Source: RPQJ01 sp963698735 (GTDB lineage Bacteria; Pseudomonadota; Gammaproteobacteria; Steroidobacterales; Steroidobacteraceae). Taken from it: a stretch of DNA of 64,000 nucleotides. Position numbers and translations under genes: made by a program. The stretch is taken from NCBI GenBank assembly GCA_963698735.1, contig CAVOSA010000020.1, forward strand, positions 84,037 to 148,036. Reading direction: 5' to 3'. The notes below the pieces were generated by a model. The model did not search any database. It was not told where the DNA came from and was given only the letters and a program-made list of their open reading frames with translations. Shown here one piece after another: positions 36,301-45,162 of the stretch (positions are counted from its first letter, which is position 1; each line of letters starts with the position of its first letter).

Positions 36301-38921
36301 TCAGTGCGACGGCTCGCGCAGCCAGGACTCCAGCGCGGGCACCTGCCGATCCTTCATGCCGGCCTGCAGCCGGATATAGGCGATCGTCCGCCTCGGTGCG
36401 TCCCGGGCATCGGCCGGGACAGCGCGTTCGGTGTAGGCCTGGACCTTGTCGGCCATCGCCCGGTCGGTGGACGTGGCGGCGAGGCGCGGGATGTACGCCC
36501 ACTTGGACGACCCGTCCACGTGCTCGAGTACGGCCTGCTCGTGCTGCACGGCAAAGTCGAAAGCCTGTGCGGATGATCCACGGCGACGTTGCCGATGATC
36601 CCGGCTGCAGCGACCCTCGGCGTCTCCGGAGCCAGGGCCGTGTCCAGCGCGCGCGTGGCGAGTGCCGTGTCCAACGGCTTCCCGAGCGCCGTGAACAGCT
36701 GCTGCCTCGCCGTGGGATCCTGCGCTGACTTTGCGCGAGACCGGATTTCGTCCCAGGTGGCGGGATCCGCGTGCTTTGCGACAACCTCGAGCACGGCATC
36801 GTGAATCGAAGCGGGCATCGCGGCCGGATCGCTCGGGGCGCGGGCAAAGCGCTCGCGTGCGCCTGCCACGACGACGGGATCCTCGAGGCGCCCGAGCGTT
36901 TCGATGAGAGACTCGCGCAGCAGGGAGACCGCCTGGATCTCGCCCTCGTTGGGCAACCATCCCACCCGCTCGAAGACCGGGCGCAGCCGATCACGCGCAT
37001 ACGAGCGCCAGGCGGCCTGGTGCGCGGATCCCGTCATCAGCCGATCGATCACGGCGAATTCGTCCGTAAGCTGCAACAGGACCACGGGGTGACTGTCGGT
37101 GGGGACCGCCGCGGCCAGGTCGAGGTAGCTCGTCGGCGGGATCCGGCCGGCCTTGGAAAGTGCGGCGATGTCGTTCAGCAGGCCGAGCCGATCCACTTCG
37201 GCGACCTGGCCGAAGCTCGCGCGGATCCGCGCGAGGTCAGCGTCCGCGTATTGAGTGCGAAAGTATCCTGTCTGCCCGGCATTCACGACGACCGGCCCGC
37301 AGCCGCCGACCTCGACGGAAACCGGCGCGCCGTCCTTGCCGAGCAGTGCCGACGCGGTCGCCTTCGAATCGACAGCCTGCAGCGTCACCGGGATCCGCCA
37401 CGTCAGGCGGGCGGCCGACGGCGTGCCTGTTTCGAATCGGCCCTGCGTCAGCGTCACGCGGGTGCGACCGGATTCGCAGCGCTCCGCCTCGGCCTTCACC
37501 AGCGGGACGCCCGGCTGCAGGGTGAAGTCGCGGGCGATGTCGATCACCGGCCGGTTCGTGGCCGTGGCCAGTTCCGACCAGAGCTGGTCGGTGACCGCGT
37601 TGCCGTAGGCGTGCTTGCGCACGTAGCGACGGATCCCGTCGCGAAAACCCGTCTCGCCCAGGCTCGCTTCGAGCATGCGAATGACGGCGCTGCCCTTGTT
37701 GTAGGCGATCGAATCGAAGGCCTGGGAGGCTGCAGCCACGGACACCACGGGCTGGACGACCGGGTGCGTCGCGTCGCTCGCGTCGGACTGCAGCGCGTAT
37801 TCGCGCGGCCATTTCACCGTGAGCAGCGGCACGTTCCATTGCGAACGCAGCGTCGATGCCGCCTTCTCGGCCATCCAGGTGGCGTAGCCCTCGTTCAGCC
37901 AGAGGTCGTCCCACCATTCCATCGTGACCAGGTTGCCGAACCACTGGTGCGCCACCTCGTGGGCCACGGCGTCGTAGACGTTGAGCCGGTCGGACTCCGA
38001 CGAGAGCTGCGGGTCCATCAGCAGCGCCTGCTCGAAGTACATGATGGCGCCCCAGTTCTCCATCGCGCCGAAGAACTGGCTGGTGCCGGGCACGGCGATC
38101 ATGTCGAGCTTGGGGAGCGGGTAAGGCGTGCCGAAGTAGTCGTTGTACCAGGGCAGGATCTCGGCGGCGGCATCGAGGGCAAAGCGTCCTTTCTCCGCGG
38201 CGCCCTTGCGCGTCACGATGCCGATCTCGACGCCCGCCGCCCTGCGTGAGATGCGTTCGAGATCGCCGGCCGTGAGGTGCAGCAGGTACGACGACATCCT
38301 GGGCGACGTCGCGAACCGGACGACCTGCTTGCCGTTCGCTTCCGCAGACGATGCGATCGGCATGTTCGAGTACGCGGATTGTCCTGCCGGGATCACGACT
38401 TCGAGCGTGAACGTGGCCTTGGCCGATGGCTCGTCCCACATCGGGGCGAAACGCCGCGCGTCCCCTACTTCGAACTGTGTCGTCAGCATCCGCCGCTCGC
38501 CGTCTGCGGCCGGGTAGTCGACTGCAAACAGGCCCGATGCGGTCTGCTCGATCTTGCCGGTGTACTCGAGGCGCAAGCGATGCGGCCCCGCCGCAAGCGA
38601 CTTCGCAAACTTCAACGTGGCCGTCTGCGCGGACGCATCGAGATGAACGGTCGCCGGGTTGTCCCCGTCGGCCAGTGCACCGTGAATCTCAAGTTCCAGG
38701 GCATTGAGGACGACCGTGTCGGAGGCGCGTGCGACGACGACGTCGATCGACACCGTTCCACGCGTCGTCAGGGCCACGGCGTCCGGCTCGACGTGGATGT
38801 CGTAGTGCACGGGGACGATGCCGGTGGGCAGCCGTCCCGGACGGGCGGTGGATTCGGGAACGGAGCCGAGGCTCGTGCCGGCCCAGAGCATGGCCAGGGC
38901 GATGACGGTCAGGGTGCGAAT
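36301..38921 (-). pseudogene. M1 family zinc aminopeptidase, frameshifted near its end
   Basis: A gluzincin aminopeptidase of about 870 residues. A signal segment is followed by the N-terminal beta domain (YDIHVEPDAVALTTRGTVSI), the exopeptidase loop FFGAMENWGAI, the zinc motif HEVAHQWFGN with Glu in NEGYATW, then an ERAP1-like C-terminal helical domain. Near 36571 the frame changes (HPHRL to AFDFAVQHEQAV) and the correct C-terminus (ALESWLREPSH) ends at 36301. The only plausible start consistent with GGGAG spacing is an ATT at 38921; no ATG, GTG or TTG sits there in frame. The active site is intact. Confidence 0.82.
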
Positions 38922-39021
38922 GACACGACTCCCGGGTGGTTTCCAGATCGAGGCGATCTGCCGGTTCCGGCTGCCGTGGCGGCTGCCGCGCCGCCAACGA
39001 GACAGTCTCCGGCTCGTCCTC

Positions 39022-40480
39022 TCAATCAAACACGCTGAGGATGCTCTGGTACTTTTCAATGTACCAACGATTCTCATTGTTGTATTTGGGGATCGCAATG
39101 GGACGGACGCCAGCCGCCTCCTCCTTCCACAGACACGGGCAGGTCACCTGCTTTCCCTGAGGCTGCTCTCCGGGGGGGCGCAGGTCTTCGAGTTCCACCC
39201 CCATCCTTTTCATGACGCCGTAGAGCTTCGCGACATTCCTGGGTCCACCGTTGTAGGCGGCGACCGGGAAGATGCCAAGCACCTCCTTGTTGTCACGATA
39301 CGCCAGGCGGATATCCGAACGCATCTGAAACAGCTCGATGTCAAAGAGGCAGATCGCCGCCTTCATCGCGTTCAGGAGATTCGTCGCGCCGCGCTCAAAG
39401 TCCGGGTCAATCTTTGCCTGAGGGCATCGCCTGACCACCAGTGCATAGGTGCCATTCCCCTTCCTGTTCGTGAACTGCATGGGACCGAGGGCAGCTGCGC
39501 TTGAGACACTGTACCGATACGCCTCCTCCCGCTTCAGGCCGTAGTGGCTCAGCACCTCATCGATCGCACCGGCCTTCTTTTTGACGAAGTCGGCGTCGTC
39601 CGTCTGTTCGATCACCGCCAGGGTTGTGAGGACTTCGGCGGGTACCACGTCTGCGAGCAGCACGCCTGGAAATGCCACTGAAGGTGCCTTGGCGAGACGC
39701 AACTCCTCGATCGCTTTCCGCGCCGTGTCGAGGAGGAATTCCTTCCCGCCACTGACAAAAAGCGGATCGAGGGTGTCTTGCGTTGGACGGAAGGTAGACG
39801 ATTGGCTTCGCAGTCTCGACGACGGCTCTCCATCTCTTCTTCGCAACGAGAGTACTGTCGAAGACCGGGAATTTCCTCCCGTAGACCTTCAGCGGCTCGC
39901 CGTCTTTGGAGAAGGCGAACATCAGCCGTTCGGCACCCGTGCCCTTGACGTGCCATGCCTCGACTCCTGGCGTGCGCACGATGAAAGGAAAGGGTTTCCT
40001 TCCGGGCTTCCATTTGACCGGAGGGCGGGAAATCTCGATGTGCACGATGGACCATTCCTGCTTCGCCTCGCTCCACAGGGCAAAGGCGACAGGCCGCCCG
40101 CGCAACACTTCCTTGTTTCCTTGCCCCGTGAAGACGTACTCGAGTTCGACATCACGAAGTCTGGATTTCGCTTCGGACACGAGATCAAGGATTACTTCGT
40201 AACGGTCGCGGCGAGCCTCGACAATCACCTCCTCGAGCTGTTTGCCGGGAGAGACGCCTGCGGGATGCTCTGACTCGGCAACGACCAGCGGAACCTCCCC
40301 TTCTTCCCGATCTCTCGCCATCGGGACCCCGGGCGCACCCCGAAGAGCAGATTCTGGCTCGACGAAAACGGGCTCTCCTTCATCGGAGACGCCTCCCGTC
40401 GTCTCGCATGCCGCAGTAAAGGCCAAAAAGGCAAGGACAAGGAGAGCCTGTACTGTTCTGCGTGTGACGAGTGCTTTCAT
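39022..40480 (-). pseudogene. lytic-transglycosylase-like lipoprotein, frameshifted
   Basis: A lipoprotein (MKALVTRRTVQ..., lipobox FTAAC with Cys 25). The N-terminal half of about 230 residues is of unknown fold. From about 39785 the frame changes and the protein continues as QDTLDPLFVSGGKEFLLDTA, then a transglycosylase SLT-like domain: SSAAALGPMQFTNRKGNGTY, FERGATNLLNAMKAAICLFD and AAYNGGPRNVAKLYG. It probably cuts or binds peptidoglycan. One indel separates the halves; the gene is otherwise whole. GC is somewhat lower than its neighbours. ATG 40498 is an alternative start. Confidence 0.72.
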
Positions 40481-40504
40481 AGGGTCTTCTGCCGGCATGC
40501 AGCA

Positions 40505-40630
40505 TTGACCATGCGAGGAAGAGACAAGTTCACGATTCTCATCGAGAAATGTCTCTTGAACCGTGGTCAATCTGCGACGCCCGTCAGGCCAGGAGCCTGA
40601 TCAGACTTCAACGCTTGTTCACAGCCGAGC
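40505..40630. repeat. interspersed GGTCA repeat copy
   Basis: TTGACCATGCGAGGAAGAGA, CACGATTCTCATCGAGAAAT, then GGTCAATCTGCGACGCCCGT and CTTCAACGCTTGTTCACA. It belongs to the same family as the copies at 41.3, 44.9 and 47.4 kb. Confidence 0.65.
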
Positions 40631-40677
40631 GACCCTACGCCTCTTTCGAGCCGAAGCCGATCGCACCTGGGCAGAGG

Positions 40678-41034
40678 CGCCCGCGGCCGCCTGAGCGATC
40701 GCTCCCTCCCGGCTCATTGCCTCTCCAGCGACTAGACCTGACAACACCGCCGGGAAAGCACCGCCAGCGACACCCGCGTCGGGGCGTCAACGCGCCTCGG
40801 CTTTGCGCCGCGCTCCCGATATAGCGCCAGTTGCCGGCGGAGAAAGGGGTTCTCCGCTGCGACGGATCGCCTTGGTGCCATCAGCAACGCAACGAGGCCG
40901 GCCAAGTTGGGAAAAAATCCGAAGGACCATTCGAGCCAGCGCGATCACGCCAGGATCATGCCACAGCTCGGCGACGGTCCCGCGACGGGGTCAGCTGGTC
41001 CCGGATCGAATATCTGCGGAGCACAGGCGATCTT
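40678..41034. repeat. repeat-rich intergenic region
   Basis: Bases 40678-40760 are copy 2 of the GGCCGCCTGAGCGATC repeat (partner at 33675). Bases 40948-40985 (CGATCACGCCAGGATCATGC, CACAGCTCGGCGAC) match 45315-45352. No gene recognised. Confidence 0.5.
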
Positions 41035-41185
41035 CCCAAACAGGACGCACCTGGTCCCGTACGATGACCCCGAGCAGTTCAACAGCACGGTGGAGCGTTT
41101 TCTCGCGACGCCGTTCAAGAAGATCGACCGTATCCCGGAGACGATGGGATCGTTCGAGAAGATGATGGGTGGGCTAGCGCACTAA
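41035..41185 (+). pseudogene. alpha/beta hydrolase C-terminal remnant
   Basis: The last 47 or so codons of an alpha/beta hydrolase: PNRTHLVPYDDPEQFNSTVE then RFLATPFKKIDR. The H in RTHLVPYDDP is the usual catalytic His of the family. Nothing upstream in any frame supplies the rest of the fold, so this is a 3' remnant. Confidence 0.62.
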
Positions 41186-41239
41186 CCCACGCAGCCGGAC
41201 GTCCGCTGTCGGCGAGTTCAAGCCGTCAAAGCAAGTGAG

Positions 41240-41385
41240 GCCTGCAAACCGGCGTCCAATGTTGACCGCGCGAAGACGAGCTCACGATTCTCATCGACAA
41301 GAGTCTCTTGAACTCCAGTCAGTCTTCGACGCCCGCTGGGCCAAAGTCCTGGTCAAACTTCGACGCCTGTTCACATCTTGTAGTG
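41240..41385. repeat. interspersed GGTCA repeat copy
   Basis: AAACCGGCGTCCAATGTTGA, CTCACGATTCTCATCGACAA, then GTCAGTCTTCGACGCCCGCT and GGTCAAACTTCGACGCCTGT. It ends about 30 bases before the higB gene. Confidence 0.65.
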
Positions 41386-41412
41386 CATGACGCCACACGC
41401 TACACTTCCTCG

Positions 41413-41691
41413 GTGATAAGGTCTTTTCGCCACAAAGGCGTCGAGCAGCTCTTCAAGACCGGCAGCAAGGCCGGAATTTCGGCCGCGCACGCGCCGAAAT
41501 TGGCGCGGCTACTCGCGGCGCTGAATGTTGCCCGCGAGCCGTCAGACATGAACGTTCCCGGCTGGGGACTGCATCCCCTGAAGGGAAAGCTTGCGAACCA
41601 TTGGAGCGTGAGTGTCAGTGGTAACTGGCGATTGACCTTCACATTCAACGACGGCGAGGTTGAGCTCGTCGATTACCAGGATTACCACTGA
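41413..41691 (+). CDS. higB: HigB-type toxin (RelE superfamily), module 1
   Basis: A 92-residue mRNA-interferase toxin of the HigB host-inhibition family: IRSFRHKGVEQLFKTGSKAG, RLLAALNVAREPSDMNVPGW, LHPLKGKLANHWSVSVSGNW then RLTFTFNDGEVELVDYQDYH. These are the standard family blocks, including the Arg/Trp/His residues thought to bind the ribosome A site. GTG 41413 matches the family start. The antitoxin gene begins 7 bases after its stop; toxin-first order is usual for higBA. Confidence 0.88.
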   Translation: MIRSFRHKGVEQLFKTGSKAGISAAHAPKLARLLAALNVAREPSDMNVPGWGLHPLKGKLANHWSVSVSGNWRLTFTFNDGEVELVDYQDYH

Positions 41692-41698
41692 GGTTGCC

Positions 41699-42019
41699 AT
41701 GAGCGAGATGTACAACCCCCCTCACCCCGGCTTGACCCTGCGCGACGACGTACTGCCGTCACTCGGCCTGCAGGTCGGCGAGGCTGCAGGCCAGTTGGGC
41801 GTGGATCGCACCACGCTCTCGAAGGTACTCAACGGCCGGGCTGCGATCAGCCCCGCAATGGCGTTGCGCATCGAGCGCTGGCTCGGGCGTGACCGCGGTG
41901 GCGCGGCTGAGGTGTGGCTGGCGCAGCAGACCGCATACGACCTCTGGCAGGCACGACAGGCTCTCAAAAAGACGAAGGCATTGGCCGCGGTGAGGTCCGC
42001 GGGTCGTCACGCTGCGTGA
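41699..42019 (+). CDS. higA: HigA-type antitoxin, module 1
   Basis: A 106-residue XRE/HTH antitoxin: NPPHPGLTLRDDVLPSLGLQ, then the helix-turn-helix VGEAAGQLGVDRTTLSKVLN and ERWLGRDRGGAAEVWLAQQT. It neutralises HigB and represses the operon. ATG 41699 follows TGAGG, which overlaps the higB stop. A tRNA-Phe-linked module lies about 95 bp downstream. Confidence 0.88.
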   Translation: MSEMYNPPHPGLTLRDDVLPSLGLQVGEAAGQLGVDRTTLSKVLNGRAAISPAMALRIERWLGRDRGGAAEVWLAQQTAYDLWQARQALKKTKALAAVRSAGRHAA

Positions 42020-42110
42020 CCAATCGGCGGATAGAAATTGGGAGGAGGACTGTCGCCGGCACGCCCGCGGATCAATAGCTCGATGGCCAGCCGATTTCGG
42101 GCCAAAATCG

Positions 42111-42440
42111 CCCCCGATAGTCCGCGGGTGATGCCGACAACCGCATGCAATTCAACAACTTGGAAGTGGTGGCCAGGGACGGAATCGAACCATCGACACG
42201 CGGATTTTCAAGACGACGGAGAGCCCGGTTCGGTGCGAGCAAGTCGAAGACCGGGAAGGGATTTCCCCTTGGCCGACCGAACCGCCCCGCCCGACCGAGC
42301 CCATACCGAACCGGAATCCTGAATTCCTGATTGCGTACTTTGGAAACCGACCCGGTTCAACGCGTTACGCAAATCGCGACCGAACTGTTTCCGAGCGGTT
42401 CGCCGACACTTTTTCGTAGGCTCGACTCGTCAACACCGCA
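42111..42440. repeat. tRNA-Phe-linked module, copy at 42 kb
   Basis: Parts in order: right-arm motif GATAGTCCGCGGGT (42116-42129), 38 bp before the tRNA CCA end; tRNA-Phe 3' half from 42167 to about 42212, identical to the intact gene as far as the anticodon loop; CGGAGAGCCCGGTTCGG; iterons GACCGAAC 42275-42282, GACCGAGC 42293-42300 and CCGAACCG 42306-42313; second block GACCGAAC 42378-42385 and CCGAGCGG 42391-42398. It separates higBA module 1 from brnTA. Confidence 0.88.
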
Positions 42441-42448
42441 GCATGCTG

Positions 42449-42724
42449 TCAGCCAGAGGACCGACGTGACTTGGGAGTCGACTTCTCCAGTACCTCGGCC
42501 ATTCGCGTCTGCCAGCCAGGACCCGTCGCCTTCCAGTTGGCGATCACTTCCGGCGGCAATCGCAGCGACAGCAGTCTGCGTGGATGCTGCAACTTCGGGC
42601 GTCCTCGGCGAACCAGCTTTTCGCCGCTATACAAGTCGGCACCGGCGATCCACTCGTCGGAAATCTCCGGCGGCTCACTCGTCCCGCCTGAAGTACGGAC
42701 GGAGCCTTTTCGCTTCGCGCTCAT
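42449..42724 (-). CDS. brnA: BrnA-type antitoxin
   Basis: A 91-residue antitoxin of the BrnA/CopG-like family. A flexible N-terminus is followed by PPEISDEWIAGADLYSGEKL then RRGRPKLQHPRRLLSLRLPP and EVIANWKATGPGWQTRMAEV, the ribbon-helix-helix DNA-binding part. It overlaps the toxin gene by 50 bases in another frame, typical of a coupled TA pair. It binds BrnT and autoregulates the operon. Confidence 0.88.
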   Translation of the reverse strand: MSAKRKGSVRTSGGTSEPPEISDEWIAGADLYSGEKLVRRGRPKLQHPRRLLSLRLPPEVIANWKATGPGWQTRMAEVLEKSTPKSRRSSG

Positions 42725-42956
42725 GACAATGCCTCATGCTGATGATGCGCCTGGCCGAACCGCGCGGTGTCCAGACGAACACGACCAATCGTGAATCGAG
42801 CATCCCGACCGTTACAAATCGAGGCTCACCGTAGTCGAAGCGGTCATCGGCGCGGGTGAAATGAATGCCCGCAAAGACCTCCTTCGCCCTGCGCATGTCG
42901 AGACCCCGCTCTGCCAGCGTGCGCTGCCGCTTCGACGGGTCACACGTGATGCGCAT
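42675..42956 (-). CDS. brnT: BrnT-type toxin (DUF497)
   Basis: A 93-residue toxin with the full DUF497/BrnT pattern: CDPSKRQRTLAERGLDMRRA, then FAGIHFTRADDRFDYGEPRF, LVVFVWTPRGSARRIISMRH and a final Glu/Arg-rich segment. BrnT is a RelE-fold ribonuclease that slows translation. ATG 42956 is preferred to TTG 42959. The start codon abuts a perfect 26-bp palindrome, the likely operator. Toxin precedes antitoxin. Confidence 0.9.
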   Translation of the reverse strand: MRITCDPSKRQRTLAERGLDMRRAKEVFAGIHFTRADDRFDYGEPRFVTVGMLDSRLVVFVWTPRGSARRIISMRHCHEREAKRLRPYFRRDE

Positions 42957-42982
42957 CAATTAAATGTAGCTACATTTAATTG
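42957..42982. promoter_or_regulatory. 26-bp perfect palindrome, probable brnTA operator
   Basis: Half-site CAATTAAATGTAG followed directly by its exact complement. It is AT-rich in a GC-rich region and touches the brnT start codon. A ribbon-helix-helix antitoxin such as BrnA would bind such a site; that it does is inference. Confidence 0.8.
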
Positions 42983-43007
42983 GGATGTCAAATGCCCTGG
43001 AGACACA

Positions 43008-43059
43008 CAGTCAACCATGTGTCCGGAATGAGGCGTAAACCATGTGTCCGGAATGGACC
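43008..43059. repeat. tandem 18-bp repeat, probable IS end remnant
   Basis: AACCATGTGTCCGGAATG occurs twice (about 43013 and 43039) in direct orientation. Such AACCATGT(G/C)TCCGG repeats are typical of some transposon ends; no transposase remains. It occupies the place where the other modules carry the GATAGTCCGCGGGT motif. Confidence 0.5.
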
Positions 43060-43302
43060 AGTTGGAAATGGTGGCAAGGGACGGAATCGAACCATCGACA
43101 CGCGGATTTTCAATCCAACGGAGAGCCCAGTTCGGCGCGAGTTAGCCGAAGAACCTAGACGGTTTCTCCGGCGCCGACCGAACCACCCTCCCCGACCGAA
43201 CCCATGCCGAACCCCGGCGAGACCTGACCGACCGAGCCCGGCGGCGATCCCACGCGATTCATGGGCTTAGGCACATCGCGACCGAACCTTTTCCGAACCG
43301 CG
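43060..43302. repeat. tRNA-Phe-linked module, copy at 43 kb
   Basis: The tRNA-Phe 3' half runs from 43069 to 43116 with one mismatch (GGCAAGG for GGCCAGG). Then CGGAGAGCCCAGTTCGG; iterons GACCGAAC 43176-43183, GACCGAAC 43194-43201 and CCGAACCC 43207-43214; second block GACCGAAC 43280-43287 and CCGAACCG 43293-43300. It lies between brnTA and higBA module 2; the right arm is replaced by an IS-like remnant. Confidence 0.87.
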
Positions 43303-43304
43303 CG

Positions 43305-43586
43305 CTACGCCGCCTTCCGCCGTCGCGTCGCCTCGGCAAGGTCGAAGGTCGCCTGCAGGTTCATCCATAGCCGCGGCGAGGTACCAAGTGCCTCCGCCAA
43401 GTCGAGCGCCGCCTCGGCGGTGACGCCACGCTTTCCCTTGATGAATTCATTGAGCCGCGCCTTCGTCCAGCCGACCTCTCGCGTAAACTCGGTCTGCGTC
43501 TTGCCCGCCGGCCGCAGGAACTCCTCGAGCAGCATCTCCCCGGGGTGAATTGGGTTCACCGGCTGAAACGATCGCTTCCTGGTCAT
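43305..43586 (-). CDS. higA: HigA-type antitoxin, module 2
   Basis: A 93-residue XRE-family antitoxin: NPIHPGEMLLEEFLRPAGKT, QTEFTREVGWTKARLNEFIK (helix-turn-helix) and EALGTSPRLWMNLQATFDLA. ATG 43586 is chosen because GGAGG sits 8 bases upstream; ATG 43592 is too close to it. It lies 19 bases after the higB stop. It is only distantly related to the antitoxin at 41.7 kb, so this is a separate acquisition and not a duplication. Confidence 0.88.
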   Translation of the reverse strand: MTRKRSFQPVNPIHPGEMLLEEFLRPAGKTQTEFTREVGWTKARLNEFIKGKRGVTAEAALDLAEALGTSPRLWMNLQATFDLAEATRRRKAA

Positions 43587-43605
43587 CCTCATACCCTCCA
43601 CAGCC

Positions 43606-43896
43606 TCAGTGGTAATCCACCACCGCAACATCAAACGCACTGCCGTGCTCCCACCGGAACACAACACGCCACTGATCATTGATTCTTATCGAGTGGAACC
43701 CTTTCAAGCGTCCCTTGAGCGCCTCCAGACGATTGCCTGGCGGTACCCGCAGGTCGACAAGCTCCGCGGCATCATGCAGATACAAAACCTTGCGCCGCGC
43801 CGCCCGGCGGAGTTCCGCCGGAAATCGCCGCACTTCCTTCGTCTGCCGATCGAAGAATAGGTCCTCCGCCAGCCCGTTCCCGAAGCTCTCGATCAT
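43606..43896 (-). CDS. higB: HigB-type toxin (RelE superfamily), module 2
   Basis: 96 residues: MIESFGNGLAEDLFFDRQTK, LRRAARRKVLYLHDAAELVD, LRVPPGNRLEALKGRLKGFH, then SIRINDQWRVVFRWEHGSAF and DVAVVDYH, the standard HigB blocks with the RxxxQWR catalytic region. It precedes its antitoxin in a two-gene operon reading away from the module at 43.9 kb. Confidence 0.88.
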   Translation of the reverse strand: MIESFGNGLAEDLFFDRQTKEVRRFPAELRRAARRKVLYLHDAAELVDLRVPPGNRLEALKGRLKGFHSIRINDQWRVVFRWEHGSAFDVAVVDYH

Positions 43897-44395
43897 ATAC
43901 TCATGTTATCGGAACCCGGTAATTTCCGCAATCTGACGTCTGTGAGTGGCGATTTCGCAGTGTGACGCAGTCCGCGCGCGCCGCGCTGCCTTGCGCGCTT
44001 CCGAAGGGCTTTTCTGGGGGTACCGATGGCCAGGGGGTGGGGTGCGAGCGTTGCTGCGCACCGCCCTTCCGGCCGCTGTGCTCCGCAATCACTCGATCAC
44101 GCCGATACGGGCGCCGGCAGACATTCGTGATGCAAGCCAACCGGCACCGAGACTGCCCTGAGTTCGTCGCCTCGAAGCAGTCACTCGCGTGGGCCTGCAG
44201 GCCCGCGTGCGTGAATATCGTCTCGATCGGTTGCTCCAGGATGGGTGCTGGGCCTGGGAGGCAGACGGACAAGCACGGAATGACCTATCCTTCGCACCCG
44301 AGCCGTCAGCTTTCGTCCCCGGCCAAGAAATGCCGCCGCTGCCGAGCAGTCCGGTGAGATTGGTCCAGCCGCGTTGCCGCAGGAGCAGCTTCAAC
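43897..44395. other. intergenic region with dispersed motif
   Basis: 500 bp between the divergent higB and membrane-protein genes. It holds a copy of the GTGCTCCGCAATCACTCGAT motif (44079-44106) and no recognised gene; open frames through it have no family resemblance. AGGAG at 44381-44385 belongs to the next gene. Confidence 0.4.
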
Positions 44396-44824
44396 ATGCC
44401 AAATCTTGAGGGGTTTTTTTCCCGAACCTTCCGACCCTTCTACCTGCTGACCGGTGCGGGAACGGCACTTATAGGGATCTTTGCATTCTTCCCTTCCTGG
44501 GCCACGCCAAACATCGCAAAACTCCCCTTTCTGGTTGAATATACGATCATCATCCAGCATTGGGGAATCATGGTCGGGCTCATGGGCCTGTTCATGATGG
44601 GGGCGGCGATATTCCCCGCGTGGCGCCTCCCGATCGCTCTCTACAGCGTTCTCGAGAAGGCGTTCATGGTATGGCTCGTGCTTGCCAACGCCAGGCAACC
44701 GTTCGTCGCTGGTTTCTGGCTTCCCTTTGCTGTCGATTTAGCGGTCGTTGCATACACCATCGGCTATTTCGCATATGGCGGATTCAATAGCCCTGTGCCG
44801 GACCAGCCGGGCCGACGAGAATGA
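44396..44824 (+). CDS. four-helix membrane protein, unknown
   Basis: A 142-residue integral-membrane protein with four hydrophobic segments: FYLLTGAGTALIGIFAFFPS, IIIQHWGIMVGLMGLFMMGA, LYSVLEKAFMVWLVLANA and LPFAVDLAVVAYTIGYFAYG. The arrangement is like small DoxX-type or uncharacterised four-TM proteins, but I cannot name a family. ATG 44396 follows AGGAG at 10 bases. GC is lower than the surroundings, pointing to transfer. It stands alone. Confidence 0.65.
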   Translation: MPNLEGFFSRTFRPFYLLTGAGTALIGIFAFFPSWATPNIAKLPFLVEYTIIIQHWGIMVGLMGLFMMGAAIFPAWRLPIALYSVLEKAFMVWLVLANARQPFVAGFWLPFAVDLAVVAYTIGYFAYGGFNSPVPDQPGRRE

Positions 44825-44828
44825 TCAG

Positions 44829-44991
44829 GCTGTAAACCGGCGTCGAGGATGACCAGTCCCGCGTCCGATGTTGACCATGCGAAAGAGAGACAAGCTCACG
44901 ATTCTCGTCGAGAAATGTCTCATGAAGCCTGGTCAGTCTTCGACGCCCGTTGGGCCGAAATCCCGGTCAAACTTCAACGCCTGCTCACAGA
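44829..44991. repeat. interspersed GGTCA repeat copy
   Basis: AAACCGGCGTCGAGGATGAC, GTTGACCATGCGAAAGAGAG, CTCACGATTCTCGTCGAGAA, then GGTCAGTCTTCGACGCCCGT and GGTCAAACTTCAACGCCTGC. It is the most complete copy of the family. Confidence 0.7.
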
Positions 44992-45162
44992 CTAAGACCT
45001 GCAGTCGTTCCGAGGCGCTCCTTTCAGCGACGCCAAGCAAGAAACGGCCGCCAGAGACGGGAGCAAAACGAGAGTCAGCGTGCTTGGCGCGCCGAGAACT
45101 GCCGAGGCAACGATTGCAGAAGCCCAGAGGATGCAGTTTGCCAGGACGAAGTTTCGATTCAT
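44992..45162 (-). CDS. small two-helix membrane protein
   Basis: A 56-residue protein, MNRNFVLANCILWASAIVAS then AVLGAPSTLTLVLLPSLAAV, with two hydrophobic helices and a short polar tail. AGGGG lies 6-7 bases before the ATG. The N-terminal pattern (MNRNF-LANCILWA-AIVASA) recurs in many unnamed small membrane proteins as I recall it, which supports a real gene. Function unknown; its stop abuts a dispersed repeat. Confidence 0.6.
   Translation of the reverse strand: MNRNFVLANCILWASAIVASAVLGAPSTLTLVLLPSLAAVSCLASLKGAPRNDCRS

Noticed and set aside
36771..38249. 492-codon open frame on the + strand
   Set aside because: Antisense to the aminopeptidase, whose GAMEN and HEVAH motifs are clear on the other strand.
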